From assembly GCF_958295425.1 (NCBI RefSeq), contig NC_081149.1, forward strand, positions 18,900,753 through 18,964,752: DNA of 64,000 nt, written 5' to 3'. Origin of the DNA: Solea solea (Eukaryota; Chordata; Actinopteri; Pleuronectiformes; Soleidae). Every line of letters begins with the position of its first letter. Position 1 is the first letter of the stretch. This document shows, one piece after another, positions 50,924 through 63,241 of this stretch. Position numbers and translations under genes: made by a program. The notes beneath the pieces were generated by a model. It had not been told where the DNA came from and made no database searches. It saw only the letters and a program-made list of their open reading frames with translations.

Positions 50924-50959
<36 letters not shown>
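50924..50959. repeat. (AG)n microsatellite
   Basis: About 18 AG units. The Arg-Glu ORFs across it are artefacts. Confidence 0.95.
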
Positions 50960-50961
<2 letters not shown>

Positions 50962-51706
50962 CAACTACTGTATATACTTTATCTGTTTCTATGGGAACTG
51001 CAACATAAGATGCAGTCAGCTACGAAATCAAGGACATTTACCTGCCTCTTCAGCCTTTCTTTGAAGACTAAACAGTCTGTATGGACATGCTTTAAGAAAG
51101 AACTCGGCACAGATGTAACAGACACATGGGAGTGGGTAATTCTCATACACATACACATAATCTCGTACAGCGTTGTTCGCGAGGACGCTCGTATCCTAAC
51201 CTTAACAATCACAACCTAAACTCTAACTCTCAAAAAGTCCTTTAAAGTTGTCGAGACCTGTTCGGGTGAGTGCGTGCTGTACAGATTTGCAATCGTGTCT
51301 TCTATTGTCGTCTCATCTCGGATTCAGAGCGTTCAACAATGTCACATTTCAGACGTGATCTTTTTTTTTGACTTGGAAAGACTGCAGGCGCACATGTTTG
51401 GAGCGGAATATGCATGAACACTTGGGGCGCCGGGTAGTTTCTTACTGACGGAAGGGGAAAGTGATTTTCTTCCACCCAAAATGACGTTGCTTTTAAAGTT
51501 CATTTGCATAAATCTTGTTATGCAAATAGCTCTGACCATGGAGAGCACTTGAGCAAGAATTTTGCAGTTGCATAACACAGGAGCGAATAAACAGCACTGT
51601 TACTGCCAACAGAAACACTTGTGTCAAATCAAACACTGCAGCAGGTGTATACCGGCAAGATTTCACGCTCACGATACAGCAGTTGGCTCAGACCAAAAGG
51701 AGTCCT

Positions 51707-51872
51707 AGAGACCAAAACCTGGTCCTAATGAGGCAGAACTTTACTTCTGAGGATCTGACTTTTGGGCTAGGGATTAAGGTTAGGAATAATGCCCTGTTTA
51801 GGCTATATAAATGAATGGAAGTCAATGCAGAGTCCTTAAAAGGCTAGATGTGCAATTTAAGCGTGTGTGTGA
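51707..51872 (+). repeat. Dispersed fish repeat of the 'GACCAAAACCTGGTCC' type, copy 2
   Basis: Collinear with 12976-13150: AGAGACCAAAACCTGGTCCT, AATGAGGCAGAACTTTA, GAGGATCTGACTTTTGGGCT, GGATTAAGGTTAGG, TCAATGCAGAGTCCTTA, and a short GTGTGTGTG tail at 51863. Confidence 0.7.
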
Positions 51873-53693
51873 GTGCCTGAGGTAGTGGAGTGAGGGGAAG
51901 GAACAGTGTGAGCATAAGTAATGAATGTATTGTCACTTTCTATTTGCTGCACTAAAGCCACGCTGCACTCCTCCTCTTCTGCCAGAGGAAACACAAAGAA
52001 TTATGGAGGAATGAGAAGGAAAAACAGTGAGCTGCAAAGGTTTTGGAAATAAAATAAGACGGGGAATGAGAACAAGTTATAGACAAATGTGGAACGATTT
52101 TGTGAGCGTGTGTGCGGATGACAGTCGGTCAGAGGGAGCGGTTGCTTTACGAGGCTTTAGAAAACGATGTTTATCAAGCTAATCCTTAATGCATGTGTAA
52201 TCTTTTCCTGTTGTCCTATACATGTCAATTACTGGAACTGTAAGTCTCGCTCTTTTTGTCGTTGAACTTGAATGACAACGTCAAACTTGCAAAAATGTGG
52301 CGTCTACGGGGGGAGACGGGGGAATAAGGAGCTGGAAGACTGCGTTAACTATCCTTGCCTGCTCAATGATAATACTTTCTGCTCTGGCGATTAAATTAAA
52401 CTGTCTGATTTTTTTTTTTATGGCCCTATTTGTTTTAATCACGTCGTGAACAAAGCTGTCAACATCAGGACGCTACACCGTTACATACGCAACTTATTTA
52501 GTTATTTTTTTAGTCGGGTGCTGTTTAAAAAGAATGTAATATTCCCCATTTCCATTCCAGGGATAATTGTGTACTTTAATATGAGAAACCAGAACAAATT
52601 GTAGCTTCTAAAACTACATTTTTTCCCCCTTCATTTCTATTCCTTCAAGCAGTCTGTGTAAGCTCTGTTTCCATGGTAATTTTCAGCAGGCTTATGGTCT
52701 GTTTGTTAATGTAGAATACATTGGGATGTTTGTGGTTTGGATGAGTGAAAAAAAAAACACATGGCACACGTCCTCCTCATAGAGCCTGTCATATTTACAT
52801 TAGTTAATATTAACCTCTGTACTTCCCGTGAAACCACCCCCATGACGCCATGGAGCAATTGCTATGACGATGCACGGTACCTGCCCCGGGTGCGTCTCAT
52901 ATTGGCAGCTGTTGCCAAGGTTACAGTAAATACTGTTTTTACTGTTGTTTACTGATCACTGCGGGGCAGTGAGCCATGAGCAGAGTTTAGCAGCGATATG
53001 AGATAATTTGTTTTCCCTGACCCTGGAAACTGATGAATCACTGCTCAGAGTAAAATGAGTCTAAAGCTGAGATGGTAGAGGTCAGTGTGATACATTCAAT
53101 GTTTAGAGTCATTTCAAAATATTACTTTAATCTAAAAAAGTATCTTTGAATAGTGTTTTTTTTTTTACCCAAATTAAGCTTTGCAATGTGAAGATTAAAT
53201 GGGCATGGACTCTAAAAGCTGAAACTCTGCTCTGTTGGTGGAACCGTTTCTTGTGATGGTTAAAGATTATCACTACAGGGTGTAATCCATAGCATTTAGA
53301 GGCCGCTGACAAAGGAAAGCTTAAAGTATCTTTGGAAAGTGCTGAACCACCACTGGCTGCCAGGTCAGCTTCTCTGCGGAGGTCCTGGAGTTCTGTGGTG
53401 TGTGTGTTTTGATGAGGAGGATTTCTAACACATCAGTCCAAAAATATATTGTTCTATAGTGTGTAAGATTGTTTTTCACACACGTCAGACCAACTTATCC
53501 TGTGGCCAAAGTTAATTTGGGGCCTCAAATAATCCTCAATATACAAAATGTTTGTTTTTTTTCACACTGGCATCACATAAGTATGAAATTGCAGTGATTA
53601 CCAGGTTAACTTAAATTGTTTATTTCTATATATTGGGTTTTGTGTGACCCCCCCCGTTGCATTAACTTTATTATTAATTATCATCCTGTGTTG

Positions 53694-54113
53694 CAGGGCT
53701 GCACAGGACATAGAAAATGTATCTTCGTTACAATATCAGCACGCAAAAGATTCATGTAGCAGACGCTATATACTTACACCAAATACTGAATGAGTTAGAA
53801 GGATGCAGAGCGAGTCGTCTTTCAACTCGGAGGTCGTCGGGTTCAATACCCGGCTCCGCTAGTCTACATCCCGATGTGTCCTTGGGCAAGACACTTAACC
53901 CTATGTTGCTCCTGACGTGATAGAAAATGCCCTGAGTGGTCATCAAGACTATAAAAGTGCTATATAAATACTTACATTACATTAGTTTTTCCATGTCTAT
54001 GTAAGCAACAAACCTTTGTTATACTGAAGTATTTGTTCATTTAACACGTCTTATCATCGTCACAGTGTACAACAACATTATCCCATGCATGCTTTTGTTA
54101 CCGTACAGCCCTA
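53694..54113. mobile_element. hAT-like element ('AGGGCTGYAC' ends) interrupted by a SINE
   Basis: The left end CAGGGCTGCACAGGACATAG and the right end ACCGTACAGCCCTA (reverse complement TAGGGCTGTACGGT) are inverted repeats resembling fish hAT ends TAGGGCTGCACAAT. Sequence inside the left end (ACAATATCAGCACGCAAAAG) fits such elements. A tRNA-derived SINE occupies the middle (about 53775-53982). Confidence 0.55.
53775..53982 (+). mobile_element. tRNA-derived SINE, nested in a hAT-like element
   Basis: The head retains a tRNA-like pol III promoter: a decayed A box around GAGTTAGAAGG (53791) and a near-perfect B box GGTTCAATACC (53840-53850), inside TCGTCGGGTTCAATACCCGG. The body has GTCCTTGGGCAAGACACTTA (about 53878), the conserved block of a common teleost SINE group, then GTGCTATATAAATAC, and an ACATT-repeat tail (TTACATTACATT). 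The 3' half is shortened compared with the consensus I remember. It is not a functional tRNA gene, because the acceptor stem is not formed. Confidence 0.85.
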
Positions 54114-56754
54114 TACTTGAAGCGGCCTGACTTTATATTTCCTAAATCCACGTTTAGTACACAAGACAACTGCATTATTTTAACATGATGATCCTGTAGA
54201 TGTGGGGGGGGGGCTGACTCCATAGACTGAATTAAAGAAAACAACAAGCAGATTTCATTGGACCCAACATCTCGTGAATTTAAAGGAAAAAAAATAATCA
54301 TTTGTTTTGTCGAGTAAATAAATAAAGACACAATAATCACATCATTTACAGCCTGTACATGGGCGTCGCTCAGAAGAAAGGTGATTGTAGATAAACGTCG
54401 ACAGGCAATGGAGCCCAGGAGAGGCCTGGAGTACATGCTTACTGCATTAATTGCAGCTAATAAATTACAATTACAGCACAAGTGTGTGCTCCAGTATCCT
54501 CCTGGGCTCCCACATGAATTGCGATCTGCATATTTTTCGCTAAAGCCTCCTTGATTTAAGAAACAAACCATGGACTCTGCAGGAAGAGAGTGTGTGTGTG
54601 CGCGTGTGTGAGCATGTGTTCCGCAACGAAATGTGGTTCCTATGGTAACATGACCTGAAAATATGGAAACAAATTCAATTACTCTTTCTCTCAATTCGCG
54701 CCCTCCGCTCCCTTGGATCTCCATTTTGTGTCCTCTGTCTTTGCCGTGGTCCGTCTCTCTCCCTCCTGCTGTCGCTCAGGCGGTCACAAACCGAGGTGAT
54801 TTGGAGCAGACTGTCTCAGTGGCCATTTAAGCTTTAAATGAAAGAGAGAACAGGAGCAACTCATTGACCAGTCTGTCGTATGTTCGATTTTGGCAGTCTT
54901 GTGCGTGTGTAGGTGTGTGTTTATTTGTTTATGTTTGTGCATGGCTGGCCATGCTGGGGATGAGTGCAGTGAGGAAGAGTTATTTTACAGCTTTGGGGCA
55001 ATAAGCAGAAAATTGTGTAGAATGTGCCAAACCATTGTCTGTGTGTACGTTATCTCTAGATGCTGAAATCTCTTTTCTCTCAACCTTTGTTCATTTCTTG
55101 CTATTATTCTTTTTTTATCTTCCTGCATTCTCTCTTGTTTTCCTGTTGGCCTTTCTATTGATCCTTTTCTTTTATCCCAGTTCCTCCAACTCCACTGCAG
55201 GAGCGATCCTTTCTGTTCCCAAATGAAAAATGAATTTACCCGCCGAAAAATGTTTTATTCTAAAGAATAATGTCTTCCTTTAATGCCGTGCCCAAAATGT
55301 TCTCCTCGTGCTCGAAAAATCCTTTTCAATGTGTTTGTGATAAAAAAGGGTCTTCATGTGTAGCCTGTGGATTTGTATCTTCCTCAGGTAAGAGGAGAAG
55401 ACAAGGTGGGCTGTGCACGTCTGCTGCCTCCACACGTGCACACGCAGATGTGTGGTTGTATGTTGTTCCCCTGGTTGGAACTGACTCTCAGTGTGGGATA
55501 TCATCATTAATGTTTCTGCTGCAGTACGCAGGGACAAAACAATGTGAGAATGACTAAACTGAATCCAGTTTGCTGTTGCTTTTAATGGGAGGAGCACAGT
55601 CCTGCTCAGTGTTTACTGTTTGAAATGTCTTTTCAAGCTGAAATGGACAACTTGAATGGACTAAACTGATTGTATAATGTTAGGTTGAAAAAAAAAAACA
55701 AAAAAAAACACTATCTGTGTTTACATTGATCCTCTATAAGCCTTGCTTTCAAATTTATTTACCATACAGAATAACTATTTTCAGCTAATTGCCAACACCA
55801 GTACTTAGGAAAACTTATCTTTATCCTTACCTGCATTTTGCTATTGCTGCATCTTTTATGACAATACCTAAACAGGAATAGCCAGGGACACAATTCTGGC
55901 ATTTTAATAGCTGCATCTACCATGGAGTTTATTTTTTCAGTGCTGTTTGTCTGTCTTTTTTGGGGGGGTTTGAGTGTCAAGTAGCTGGACTGGTTTTCCT
56001 AAAATTTGGTAGGATATGGGGCACAGATGACGAAAGATCCAATTTAATGGATGGAGCATGGTTTAATTGAGGGGGTGGAGACAGGAATGTTCCTTTAGAA
56101 TGAAGTTAATTTCTCTAAAGTCGATCAAGATGTTGTCATGCAAAAGGGCAGGTGCAGTCTGAGTATTCATTTCTCATTCTCACAAGTTATTTCTTTATTT
56201 GTCTCAGATTATTATCTTTATATTCAAACCACAGCTAATGGTGATTATTTTGAGGTGTAACCTTTGTGCTTGGACTGGAATCTCAGATGAGCTAATAAAA
56301 GATAATCCTGTATTCGTCTCCCCACGGGGGAAGTTTTCAAAGACGCATGGCTGCATAGCATGTGCACGCACGCAGCCATTTAGGGTAAAATATCACTGTA
56401 AATTATCACTGTAATAACTAATCTATAATCCAACATGATAATAGAGCACACATTTTTACTGAAGTAGACAGAGCTGTACTTTTGCCCCCTTTTCCGTTAC
56501 ACGCTCAGTTTGACAGAAATCTAACATGGCAGCATTTTTGCTTCAGTGAACTCTGGCCACTAAGTGGAATTTTGGCTGTATGGTTGTGAGGTTGAATCCC
56601 AAATATATCTATGCTACGTGTCTTAACTGCAGACTCATTTTGGACTTGCACAGTTCGGACATGCTCACTGTCAGTCTCCATCTCATACCTGCTATTTTTA
56701 GTAAATTCAGTGAAGTGAACAGTAAATGTTATCATTCCCAGCTAAAACACTGGT
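54114..56754. other. Intronic sequence, no gene recognised
   Basis: Includes a run of nine or more G near 54200. The 208-codon minus-strand ORF (54098-54724) has no recognisable domain. Confidence 0.6.
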
Positions 56755-56932
56755 TCATCCATCCATTCATCTATCCATCCATCCACATGAGCGTTGCAGG
56801 GGGGCTGGAGCCAATCCCAGTTGACATACAGTAGGATGAAAGGTGGGCTACACCCTGAACAGGTCACTCGTCCATTTTCAGGGCCATCAAAGAGTTACAT
56901 TGACACTTATGGTCAATTTAGAGGGACCAATT
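56755..56932 (-). mobile_element. Fish SINE 3' part, minus orientation (same family as 22110-22395)
   Basis: Reading + strand: CATCCATC repeats, GGGGGGCTGGAGCCAATCCC, GTGGGCTACACCCTGAACAG, GTCACTCGTCCATTTTCAGG, then TTATGGTCAATTTAGAG. These are reverse complements of the family's tail, GGGATTGGCTCCAGC and CGACCTGTCCAGG blocks. The tRNA-like head is missing. Confidence 0.8.
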
Positions 56933-56934
56933 AA

Positions 56935-57292
56935 TAGGGATGAACCGATACGATTAATGGTATCGGTCCGATTACAGTCAAAATCTCTGGATCGGATATC
57001 GGAAGGAGAAATGTGCAAAACTCGGTAGAAGAAGCGGTAGAAGAAGGATGGATGGATGGATACCGGAAAGCAGAGAAATGGAGCTTTGCACCCATATACT
57101 TGTCATTACGGTGTAGCCCTCAGGACTACAATGGAACGACCGTGCAATCGCAGATGACATTGACCAGCGCGTCACACATTTGTGACGTCAGCTTCTCAGT
57201 ACCTAAACGGTTGAATAACAGCCAGATATCGAAGGTGAAAGTTATCTTGGAAAAAGCAGCAGAATCAATCACTCATTGAACATCTTTTGACA
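56935..57292. mobile_element. hAT-like fragment with CGATA motifs, carrying an inserted GGATGGAT tail
   Basis: AGGGATGAACCGATACGATT (from about 56937), TATCGGTCCGAT and GGATCGGATATCGG resemble fish hAT ends. GAAGCGGTAGAAGAAGGATG and GGATGGAT repeats (57030-57060) look like the 3' tail of the SINE family, here in + orientation. Positions 57195-57292 are the reverse complement of a block in the element at 23411-23771. Boundaries are uncertain. Confidence 0.45.
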
Positions 57293-57741
57293 ATTCCACA
57301 GCCATAAGATCAGTATAAATCCAGGCGGCCTCATTATCTTGAGGGTCATAAGAGGGTTAAGTGCATAAAGGCAAAGACTAAATGCCAGCCAGGTAAGTCA
57401 TGCTGATTTGGTTCCACAGGGATAAACTTCAGCACTAATGCAACATAGACGTGAGACGAGAGCCTGAAGTGCGGCTTATGTAATAGTTACCCATGAAGGT
57501 GACGTGCCCAGCCATTCCAGGCTGTAGTGTGTTTGTTAATCAGGTGAGCTCACAGAGAAAGCTGCCAACAATCTCTGCTCGCGCATGGCTGCAGATTCAT
57601 GCACGCTCACACACTTTTACATAGAGAGCTCGTATGGATAAACACAAACATGTAGGTGTAAACACAGATGCTGTAGATGATTTGTGGCTATACACATTTA
57701 AAAAAAATATATATTTTTTTTATTTCGGGCACTTCTTTGGA

Positions 57742-57760
57742 TGTGTGTGTGTGTGTGTGT
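57742..57760. repeat. (GT)n microsatellite
   Basis: Short GT array. Confidence 0.85.
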
Positions 57761-57889
57761 AAAATGGTGTGTTTTGTCTGGCTTAGACACCTGGTTTTGT
57801 TTATTTAGTCTCTATTAATGCATCCATATGTTCTTCATATGTTTGTGTGAGTATAGATATGTTTATTTACACATAGTTGACAGTATGTT

Positions 57890-57917
57890 TGTGTGTGTGT
57901 GTGTTTGGGGGGGGGGT
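57890..57917. repeat. (TG)n followed by poly-G
   Basis: A TG array is followed by TTT and a run of ten G. Confidence 0.85.
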
Positions 57918-58585
57918 TATTGTGCAGCTCATGGCTTTGGTTCGGGTCCAGATGTCCATATGCTACCAGGCAGGACAGGGCATATGGCCATCTGGTGAGG
58001 GAGATATGCAAACAATAAGCTTTGACCTTTTGATTTTGTTTCAGCAGTGGAGCCTGTGTTTGCTGTATAACGTTCATTTGTCACAACAGACGTTATGTGT
58101 TTGTTGTTTTAATGTTTTCTGCAGGAGGAAATGAAAGTAGCTTGTGCTTCTCCTTTTTTGCGACTGCTTGACGAGTATTACAGAATTTCATTTCGAAGGT
58201 TGTACATTGTTAGGACTGCGTTTTAGTAATGTAATGCAGGACAGATGCATGATGGGTGACTTGGGTGAGCTGATGTTGTAAGTTACAGTAAACTTCTCTC
58301 TGGGGCAACATAATGGAAGCCATTGAGCATCGATCTGGCAGTTACTCTCTCTTGTCAGTCTACTGAAGCTACTTTAACATTCATGTCCTTAATTGACTTT
58401 TTTTTCCCACTGAATAGAGAATGTCAGCTTTCTCATATACAGTATATAACTTTGTTCACTTAGATTTTTCTTTTTTAAACATAGATTATAAAAGTATAAG
58501 TTTGGTTTGCAGTAACCTGTTTTGGCACTCCACTTGTGCATTTCCTTTAAAAGACCATGTAGTCCACACATTCTGCTTTATACAT

Positions 58586-58886
58586 GTATATACACTGTTT
58601 AGTCAGGGCTTCTTTTCCCCTTGTATTTATATTTTGCATATTTACAATTTGAGTTTGAATTTGTCACTCAACAGAAAATTGCTTTTAAAGAGAAAAAAAG
58701 AAAACTGTGCTTTGGTTTTTGAGGAGGAATACATTTATTGCCATCAAGTTGTTTATATCTGCACTCTTCACCTTGTAATTATATTTCTTAAATCCATACA
58801 TTTACAATTTGCTTTTAAATTTGACTTTCTACCGAAGGGGGGAAAAGAAGATAATGCTTTTGTTTTTGAGGATGAATAGATTTATA
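58586..58886. repeat. Diverged tandem duplication, period about 150-160 bp
   Basis: Matching landmarks occur twice in order: CTTGTATTTATATTT (58619) and CTTGTAATTATATTT (58771); TTTACAATTTG (58641 and 58801); TGCTTTGGTTTTTGAGGAGG (58708) and TGCTTTTGTTTTTGAGGATG (58855). The long ORF across it is a consequence of low GC and lack of stops. Confidence 0.7.
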
Positions 58887-59769
58887 TTCAGTGCATTGCT
58901 TTAAGTTTATACCTTAATATTAATGCACTTTTTGCAGATATTGTGACTTTAACCAATAAGATTGTTTTGTTTTTTTCATCTCTGTTGTATCTTTTCTTCC
59001 TTCCCAGCCACTGGCTCTGACTCCATGACCGTATATTTATCCGCGTAACCCAACAAACAGTAAAGCAGTCAGCAGGTCTGATCTATGTAACACACACCGA
59101 AGCAGTAAGCATTATACTATGGGGTCAGCACGGTGGGTCTCTGGAGAGCCATGAGGCTCACAAGCAAACACTTGACCAGAGCATTGAAACACTGCTGCAC
59201 GTTAACTGCAGGAGCTTGTTGTCACATCGTCATGAACCGCCTGCCCGTATACTTTAAATTGTTACAAGAAACACTGAGTCTGAAGTTTAACATGTGACTC
59301 AAACAGGAATAATAGATCAAATAATTTAGGGTGAGGCTCACAATGTTTGTGTGTGTACGTCAAGAGATTATAATTTATATATTATGGATTATGCATGGAT
59401 TACATGGCATGTACTGGGGATTTCTTGTAGGCATGCAGTGGCAGGAAGAGCATAGAAAGAAAATAATACAGAAAGGGAAATGAGACCACCCTCTTTCCCT
59501 TGATAATATTGAGCGTGAGACGAGTTCACAGAGGGGAGGAGGAGAGAAAACAGAGAAATGTGAGTGGGGGAATGAAGTGAGGACTGTGAAGAGAGGAGAA
59601 AATGAAGAGGAAGCAATCAAAGGAAATGTAAACACAGTGGCCGAAATGCTGGAAAAAGACAGAACAAACTCCGCCTTCCTGTCCTCTTTTTTTCCTCTGT
59701 GAACAGTTCTCTGGAATCCTCGGACTGCGGTTGGTTACTTAGCAACCAGAGACCTGATGAAACTGTGTC

Positions 59770-59810
59770 AGAGAGAGCGAGAGACAGACAGAGAGAGAGA
59801 GAGAGAGTGA
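59770..59810. repeat. (GA)n microsatellite, imperfect
   Basis: GA-rich array with CGA and ACAGACA interruptions. Confidence 0.85.
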
Positions 59811-60163
59811 GAATCATACATGATGAAAGTGGCCCTCCTCATTGTAATCAACCAAAGATATGATTTAGCCAGGCCTGCAGGAATCCATTTATACACGGAG
59901 GAAACATCCCATATTACAGCATAATACAGACATTATGCTGTATTTTTTATTTATGTAAAGTAGCTTCGTGATAACGCACAAACCAACGCCTAAGTCTTTC
60001 ACTCCCAAACACTTGTACGCACGCAGCCACAATCACATTTTACAGATTTAAATGTGTATAAAAGCAGGAACACAGCAACGCAGTTCTCTGTTCTTTTATA
60101 AGAAAAGGTTCAAAAGAAGGTCATGTTGGCAATTTACACCTGAACATCAGGTGGCACAGTTTA

Positions 60164-60188
60164 TACACACACACACACACACACACAC
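60164..60188. repeat. (AC)n microsatellite
   Basis: About 12 AC units. Confidence 0.95.
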
Positions 60189-61098
60189 TGTTTAATATCA
60201 TATCATCTGTCCTCAGAGAGGCTTTGTCAAAAATGACAGTGATTACGTGAACGTGATGTAGGAATTTTTAAAAGTCGAGACATTTTAAAGATGTGTTTAA
60301 CAGACAGGGAGCCCCTTCTTTGCATAATGACATATCTGCCTCTCCTGCTTCGTGTTTGCTCATCAATCACGTCTCCTCGTTGCCTCCACAAAGAGCTGCT
60401 CTTTGTGGAATTTTGTTCTTGGAAATGGATTTGTTAGCGATCAGTAAACTGGATAGAATCTCTCTTTTTTGCATTAAGGATGATACTAATTTATGTAGAG
60501 GAAGTAGTTTCTCAAGGTCATTCTTAAAGGTTGTCCCTCTGTTGTGTGCATGTGTGTGTGCGTATGAAGAAGTAACGCCAGGCTACACCATATGCAGCTG
60601 CTCTATTTAGGGCTCTCCATATCTCTCCCTCACTCTCTTTCTACTTTTTTCCTCTTCATCACCATCACACACGATGGGAGAGATGCCAAAGGAAAGAGAA
60701 TCTCACCTTGGGAAGCCTTTTGTTCAGGTTTCTTATGTATCGAGAAATGCTACGATACAGTACTACGCCATTTGCACGTTGAGAAGAAAACAGACACGTC
60801 GCTAAACTCTCTCTGTTCGGTTGGAAGCGTTTTGCCCGACAACTGCCATGAAAATGAAAAAAAAATCCCATGGAAAAAGAAGTGGGTGATGCCCTTTGCA
60901 ACAGAAAGACAGAGGGAATCCTGGTGTAAGTGCGTCACTGCTGCCTCAGCCCCCCCTCGAGGGTGTTGGAGGAGGAAGGATGGAGAGATGGAAGAAGAGG
61001 GAGAGAAGAGCAAGTACAGGGACAGGCTGATTTATGAGTTTCTGTTTCTGAATCGTGCCCTCTTCAGGGACTTCACAGAGATTAGCCAATCTGGAGTT

Positions 61099-61131
61099 CA
61101 CACACACACACACACACTTACACACACACAA
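61099..61131. repeat. (CA)n microsatellite, one interruption
   Basis: CA array broken by CTTA. Confidence 0.9.
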
Positions 61132-61241
61132 GACACTCACACAGTGGACACACAAGACACATGCGGCGCTGCAACTAGTCACTGTGTTGGCAAGATCCTT
61201 TAAGCAGTGAGGAAATCTTTTCTTTTATGTTTGAGGTAATG

Positions 61242-61266
61242 CGTGTGTGTGTGTGTGTGTGTGTGT
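61242..61266. repeat. (GT)n microsatellite
   Basis: About 12 GT units. Confidence 0.95.
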
Positions 61267-62557
61267 ACACAGGCACGCGTCTGTTATCTGTGGCAGATGG
61301 TGAAATAAATGAACAATCATCCCGATCAAACACGGCTTGGAGACTGGGTTGGATTCACTGCCACGTTGACAGAGGGGAGACAGATCGCTAGGAGGCGTAC
61401 AGTAGAGGAGGAGATGAAGCTGAGATGCTGAGGACAGAGGAGGTGAAACAGGAAGTGGAGGAAGAGCAGATCCTGGTCGGAGTAGACCAGAGATTCCCAG
61501 TGAAGTTTTGAGATGAGTGATAAGAGCAGGAAGTAAACAGAAAGAAGGAAGGCTAATTACAGAGCTAATTACAGAGGAATGAAGGAAAGGAAATTCTATT
61601 TTTAAATTCACATATTCATATCATATCATATGAGAAGAAACCTTGAGATTAAAGTATTAAGAGTCACACCTGAGCTCTCATTAGGTAAAAAGCTAATTAT
61701 TAAATTGCTGAAGGTCCACTGCTTCTTTGTGAGGAGTGACTATCAGGCTCAAGGTCCCCACTAAGGTATTTCATTCTTTAAGTGGGTCAACAGTATCCCT
61801 GCTACTACATGTTGTTTTAGCAGAAAGCATTGATTTGTTATCGCTATGGAAGGATGTAAAACATAAGGATTTAGAAACTCCTGGAGAGTTTGGTCTTGTG
61901 AAAATAAGTAAAAATGCAGCACGTTTTCATTCCAACTTGACACATGCTGTTAGGTGCAAGCTGCAATTCAAAGCAATTAATTAAATTATTGAAAGTCGAT
62001 CGGAACAGTCATTTATGCTCTAGGCCCTATTGATAAAAAGGCTTCTACTGCAACATGTTGGAAGCAATTCATATTTTTGTTGACTTTTGTATTTTTTTAC
62101 GTCGTGCCATGTGGTTATGCGTCATCATGTTTTATACCTATAAACACAACTCATTTAAACTGAAACTTGATTTAAAAATTAATTGAAATCACAATATCCA
62201 TAAGGAATAAAGTCAGATATTATATACATATAAATATCAATTAGATATGATATCACTTTGAATTTTCCCCCCAGATCATTCAGCCCTACGTTAAAAGCTT
62301 GTAAAGGTTGATGCACATTTTTAGTCAGAGGCGTCTCTGTCTTTCTTTAAACTTAACCAAGTGGTTTTAAACCTTTTACCAAACTTCCGTCAAGAAGTAC
62401 TTTGGCATTTGAAAAGACATAATACACTGTCAGGTGGGCTTTATGGTGCCGGCTGGTGTATAGTTACAATATACAAAGCAGATGTAGAAAGGACAAAAAG
62501 AAAAAAACAGTTTAAAAACAGTGTACTCAATATAACATGCATCAGAAATACTTAAAC

Positions 62558-62580
62558 AACACACACACACACACACACAC
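62558..62580. repeat. (AC)n microsatellite
   Basis: About 11 AC units. Confidence 0.95.
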
Positions 62581-62990
62581 TGCTGAATAAGCTGCTTAGA
62601 GAATGGGATTAGGTTATTACATCTGATGGGATTGAGTTTGCTCTCGTCTAATGAAAGAGGGATGGACTGGGGCATGAAAAGTGTGCGTCTGCAGAGAAAT
62701 TATGGGGAGAAAAAGTACACGGAGGGGAATGCTGAGATAGAGAAGGAGGTGAAAGGCTAAGAGGAGAGACAGAGAACGGGTAATGTAATGTACAGTAGAG
62801 GTATGGAGGTGATGGCAATGGAAGAAGCAAGAGAGAAGGGGTGAAGGTGAGAGTCAAGGGAAAGTAGGGGATGGGATGGATGGAGAGGTTGCTGAGGAGG
62901 AGAGAGTGTGGAAACATGGGGGGAGTTAACCTTGTTTTTTTAAGGTCAAGGATGGATTTAATGTCCCTGCACTATTTTGAAATTAGATAG

Positions 62991-63233
62991 TAGGGCTGCA
63001 AATATGATCATTTTCATTATTGATGGTGGTTTTGTCCATACAATGTCAGAAGAATACTTTGTTATGTCCACAAAAAAAACGTTTATTGTCACAGAGGAAC
63101 ATATTCACATTTAAAAATCACAGCACTTTCCATCCATAACACACTCAAACTGATTAATTAGTAGCTAAAATAGTTGATGACTAATCCAGTAATTGATTAA
63201 TAATGAATTATTCGAATAAGTATCGCTGCCCTA
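62991..63233 (+). mobile_element. hAT-like non-autonomous element, 'GCTGCAACTAA' family, copy 3
   Basis: The left end TAGGGCTGCAAATATGATCA and the right end TATCGCTGCCCTA correspond to the ends of copies 1 and 2. Shared interior features are TTTTCATTATTGATGG, TTTTGTCCATACAATGTCAG and GTAATTGATTAATAATGAAT. The flanking 8-mers TTAGATAG (62983-62990) and TTTGATAT (63234-63241) match at 6 of 8, an aged target duplication. Confidence 0.75.
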
Positions 63234-63241
63234 TTTGATAT

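Larger units (their letters stand above)
50774..53693. other. Intronic sequence, no gene recognised
   Basis: A GA array and a second copy of a dispersed repeat are listed separately. No coding sequence was identified. Confidence 0.6.
57293..62990. other. Intronic sequence, no gene recognised
   Basis: Microsatellites and a diverged tandem duplication are listed separately. Purine-rich tracts lie at 59440-59630, 61360-61600 and 62640-62930. The 203-codon ORF at 60592-61203 runs through a CA array and resembles no known protein. Confidence 0.6.

Noticed and set aside
53838..53852. Possible tRNA gene (GGGTTCAATACCCGG T-arm)
   Set aside because: Only the T-arm region is well formed; it continues into the conserved SINE body, so it is a tRNA-derived SINE head.
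54098..54724. 208-codon minus-strand ORF, the longest in the window
   Set aside because: No recognisable domain or composition typical of coding sequence; it includes a translated TG array (THAHTRAHTHS).
60592..61203. 203-codon + strand ORF
   Set aside because: It crosses a CA microsatellite (HTHTHT run), has no recognisable domain, and lacks splice or promoter context.
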